Origin: Phytohabitans sp052068095
GTDB taxonomy: Bacteria; Actinomycetota; Actinomycetes; Mycobacteriales; Micromonosporaceae
DNA length: 64,000 nucleotides
Assembly: GCF_052068095.1 (NCBI RefSeq)
Contig: NZ_JBQHDG010000009.1
Location: 1-64,000 of the forward strand
Direction: 5' to 3'
Every line of letters starts with the position of its first letter. The first letter of the stretch is position 1. The notes beneath the pieces are model-generated. The model saw only the letters and a list, made by a program, of their open reading frames with translations. It did no database searches and was not told the DNA's origin. Below, piece after piece: positions 61,826 to 64,000 of the stretch. The position numbers were made by a program, and so were the translations under genes.

Positions 61826-62740
61826 GTGCGACAGGTGAGCGACGAGCTGCTTCTCGGTATCGCCGGTGTGTCCGCGACGGTGATCGGCCTCTTCCTGGTC
61901 GGCGTGCTGTTCTTCGTCGAGGGCGGCATGCGCGGGCCGGCGCGGGAGAGCCGGGTGGAGCTGTGGCGCTACATGCGCTCGGGCACCCGCATCGTCATGC
62001 TGCTTTTCGCGATGGCGCTGCTGCTGTCGCTCGCGCTCGTCGCGTTCGAGCTGGCCTGGGCGCGGGCGCTCTTCGTCGGGCTGAGCGTGGTGCTCGTGGT
62101 GGCCAATGTGGAGACCGCCGTCAAGGTGCGGGCCACGCGCGTCACCCAGTCGCGGACGTTGCTGCTCAACGAGATCGCCGGGACCGTTGGCGTGGTCGCG
62201 ATCGTCGCGTTGCCGTGGATCCTCGGCGGCCTGCGGCCGGGCCGGGAAGACCTCACGCTGGCCGCGTTCCTCGCGCTGGCGACCGCGTTCGCGAGCGTGA
62301 GCGCGATCGCGCTGTCCACGTTCGACCTCGCGCGGCTCGACTCGGCACCGCCGGGCGCGGAGATCCGCCTGCTGCGCCCGGACAGCGGCGTCTACCCGGC
62401 GACCGACGACTACGCGCACGCTGTGGAGATTCGCGATCCGCGGCGGCTCGTCTTCGTCGCGGGCACGATGGGCCTCGACCGGGCGGGCGCCGCCGGCGCG
62501 TCGCTGGAGGAGCAGCTGACGCTCGTCTGGGACAACATCCGGGCGATCCTCGCGGCCGCGGGCATGACGCTCGACGACGTGGTACGCGTGACGAGCTACC
62601 TGCGCGACGTCGCGTACGCGGAGGAGAACGCGCGGGCGCGGGTGGCCGCCCTCGGCCGCGCGGTGCCCACCACTGCGATCGTCACGCAGACGCTCGCCGA
62701 CGACTGGCTCGTCGAGATCGAGGTCATCGCCGCGACCTGA
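61826..62740 (+). CDS. Membrane protein fused to a RidA/YjgF domain
   Basis: A 304-residue protein with an N-terminal membrane half (helices at about 9-31, 54-74, 77-96, 115-134 and 147-166) joined to a C-terminal RidA/YjgF/UK114-type domain (about 185-304; RRLVFVAGTMGLD, then LTLVWDNIRAILAAAGMTLDDVVRVTSYLRD and PTTAIVTQTLADDWLVEIEVIA). RidA enzymes hydrolyse reactive enamines/imines and are normally soluble trimers. No start codon lies at the junction (GAEIRLLRPDSG), so the two halves are one reading frame. The RidA arginine before the C-terminal strand is not obvious. The GTG at 61826 or 61835 may be the start. Confidence 0.75.
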   Translation: MRQVSDELLLGIAGVSATVIGLFLVGVLFFVEGGMRGPARESRVELWRYMRSGTRIVMLLFAMALLLSLALVAFELAWARALFVGLSVVLVVANVETAVKVRATRVTQSRTLLLNEIAGTVGVVAIVALPWILGGLRPGREDLTLAAFLALATAFASVSAIALSTFDLARLDSAPPGAEIRLLRPDSGVYPATDDYAHAVEIRDPRRLVFVAGTMGLDRAGAAGASLEEQLTLVWDNIRAILAAAGMTLDDVVRVTSYLRDVAYAEENARARVAALGRAVPTTAIVTQTLADDWLVEIEVIAAT

Positions 62741-62771
62741 GGAGCAGCCTCGCGATCCAATCCGTCGTCGG

Positions 62772-63587
62772 CTAGTAGTGGCGGCCCAGGGGGACGTCGC
62801 ACCACTGGCCGCCGACCCGCGTCAGCACCGGGTCGGCCGCGAAGTCGGGCTCGCCGTGCTCGGCGACCAGCTGCTCCGCGTACACCTCGGCGTCGTCCTT
62901 GGGGTGGTAGCCGATCGCCTCGCCTTCGGCCAGCGACCACCAGCGGCGCGTGTTGCGGCTGATGCCCCAGACGAGCCGGTAGCCGGGGCTCTCCACGCTC
63001 AGCGCGGCCTCGACAAGCCGCGCGCCGTCGTCGGGGGAGAGCCACATCGCCAGCCCGCGCGGCCCCGGCGGCGTCGGAAACCACAGGCCGATCCGCAGGC
63101 AGATCACGTCCATGCCGAACCGGTCCGCGTAGAGCCGGCCGGCCGCCTCGGCGGCGACCTTGCTCCAGCCGTACAGCGTGTCGGGTCGTCCGGACACGCC
63201 GGCCGGAAGAGGCATCTCGTCGCGGGTGTGGAAGCCGGCCGCGTGGTTGGAGGACGCCAGGATCACCCGGCGCACGCCGGCCCGGCGGGCGGCCTCGAGC
63301 ACGCAGTACGTGCCGTAGGCGTTGAGCCGCAACACCTCCTCGGCGTCGGACTCGCGAGACTGTCCGCCCATGTGCACGACCGCGTCGACCCCGGTGGTGG
63401 CGCCGACCACCGCGTCGAGGTCGTCGATCGAGGAGATCAGCACCTCCTCGTCGCCGGCGCCCTCGACCGGGGCCGGCTCGCGCACGTCCAGCAGGCGCAG
63501 CACGCGGCCCGGCCGGGCCAGGCGCGGGCGGAGGAGCGTGGCGACCTTGCCCGCCCCACCGGTGATCAGGATGCGGTCGTGCGCCAT
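62772..63587 (-). CDS. NAD-dependent epimerase/dehydratase, uronate dehydrogenase-like
   Basis: A 271-residue extended-type SDR: ILITGGAGKVA (6-16), Ser112/113 in LASSNHAAGFH and YGWSK with Tyr139/Lys143. Segments such as ICLRIGLWFPTP and SRNTRRWWSLAEGEAIGYHPKDDAE match uronate dehydrogenases, which oxidise D-galacturonate or D-glucuronate to the lactone. The ATG at 63587 has GGGGAGG upstream. A TTGGAT-N17-TATGGC promoter lies about 65 bp before it. The exact sugar acid is not certain. Confidence 0.85.
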   Translation of the reverse strand: MAHDRILITGGAGKVATLLRPRLARPGRVLRLLDVREPAPVEGAGDEEVLISSIDDLDAVVGATTGVDAVVHMGGQSRESDAEEVLRLNAYGTYCVLEAARRAGVRRVILASSNHAAGFHTRDEMPLPAGVSGRPDTLYGWSKVAAEAAGRLYADRFGMDVICLRIGLWFPTPPGPRGLAMWLSPDDGARLVEAALSVESPGYRLVWGISRNTRRWWSLAEGEAIGYHPKDDAEVYAEQLVAEHGEPDFAADPVLTRVGGQWCDVPLGRHY

Positions 63588-63653
63588 CGTGCCTCCCCAT
63601 GAATGGCTGCCCAGTCGAGCGGCCGGGCGCCCGGCCACCCCCACGTCACAGAA

Positions 63654-63682
63654 GCCATAGCATAGTGTCGATCCGCATCCAA
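63654..63682 (-). promoter_or_regulatory. Promoter of uronate dehydrogenase-like gene
   Basis: On the minus strand TTGGAT (63682-63677), 17 bp, TATGGC (63659-63654), giving a leader of about 60 bases. It lies in the 346-bp divergent gap 63588-63933. Confidence 0.45.
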
Positions 63683-63750
63683 AGATAGGTTCCATGTATG
63701 TGGATGATCGCGACAGGAATGTAGAAGGCGTGCCAGTTTCTGGATGCCTA

Positions 63751-63779
63751 TTGACGGGCTGAGACCAGATTAGTTAACT
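63751..63779 (+). promoter_or_regulatory. Promoter facing the last gene
   Basis: TTGACG (63751-63756), 17 bp, TTAACT (63774-63779). The leader to the ATG at 63934 would be about 150 bases. Confidence 0.5.
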
Positions 63780-63933
63780 GTCCTGGCAGAACGCGCGGTG
63801 GGCGCCCCGCCCGGTGCCCGCCGCGTTTCACCCGTGCGTGGTGTGGCGGCTTCCCGACGGTACGGCGCCGGTCCGCGGTGGCCGGTCTAGCTTGAGCCCA
63901 GAGCGGGGAGCGGAGACCACCTGGAGGCCGGCG

Positions 63934-64000
63934 ATGGCGACGGATGTTTCGACCTGGAGCGCGTTCGCGGCCGACTACGACCCGGCGGGCCAGGCGGCGA
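63934..64000 (+). CDS. Start of a gene of unknown function (cut by window end)
   Basis: The ATG at 63934 has GGAGG (63923-63927) 6 bases upstream and reads MATDVSTWSAFAADYDPAGQAA to the window edge. Only 22 residues are visible, too few for a family. Confidence 0.5.
   Translation, partial: MATDVSTWSAFAADYDPAGQAA

Overview
The window is high-GC DNA (roughly 70% or more by eye) with GTG starts, short ATGA/GTGA gene overlaps and extended GC hairpins. The gene families (roadblock/LC7 with a CvnA-type kinase, class F sortase, DUF4397, CBM2 chitinase, ECF41 sigma factor, heteromeric acyl-CoA dehydrogenases, a second EF-Tu) point to a filamentous actinomycete. Micromonosporaceae is my best guess, by inference and not proven from this window. 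There is no rRNA and no CRISPR array. Three tRNA genes lie together.

Layout. 1-7.7 kb: the tail of an IS110-type transposase, proC, small conserved proteins, a DUF4397/class F sortase pair, a repeat-rich membrane protein and a secreted GH18 chitinase. 7.7-9.9 kb: a divergent stand-alone EF-Tu behind a long structured leader, then a TetR regulator. 10.1-13.9 kb: an operon of a CvnA-like kinase, a roadblock protein and a TAXI-type binding lipoprotein. 14-20.8 kb: an SDR, a decayed NmrA-like gene, a beta-propeller protein and a PadR-controlled ABC exporter. 20.8-22.8 kb: one gene encoding a class III nucleotide-cyclase-like domain, a cyclic-nucleotide-binding domain and a TIR domain. This is the strongest candidate for an undescribed system: a Pycsar-like antiphage switch collapsed into a single polypeptide.

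23-33 kb: an MFS transporter, a GxGYxYP protein and a four-gene ABC transporter operon with two ATPases and two very large FtsX permeases. 33-35.7 kb: a DoxX-like gene and an ECF41 (SigJ-type) sigma gene, each preceded by an ECF41-like promoter, then an alpha/beta hydrolase. 35.8-39.7 kb: a 1321-residue STAND NTPase with about 15 WD40 repeats. 40-44.6 kb: DUF2071, YCII, GAPDH and a GlxA-type regulator.

44.7-51.2 kb: an accessory island next to a tRNA cluster (Gly-Cys-Val). It holds a small HTH protein, a visibly lower-GC DUF6119 (TIGR04141) gene, a 642-residue unknown, an excisionase-like HTH protein and a large serine recombinase whose catalytic N-terminus is missing, so the island is probably immobile.

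51.3-64 kb: a methyltransferase, a GH16-like enzyme, then a catabolic cluster of two acyl-CoA dehydrogenases, a five-part Liv-type ABC importer, an SDR and a TetR regulator. The cluster has two matching operator-like palindromes, one overlapping a leaderless start. A membrane-anchored RidA fusion, a uronate dehydrogenase-like gene and the start of another gene follow.
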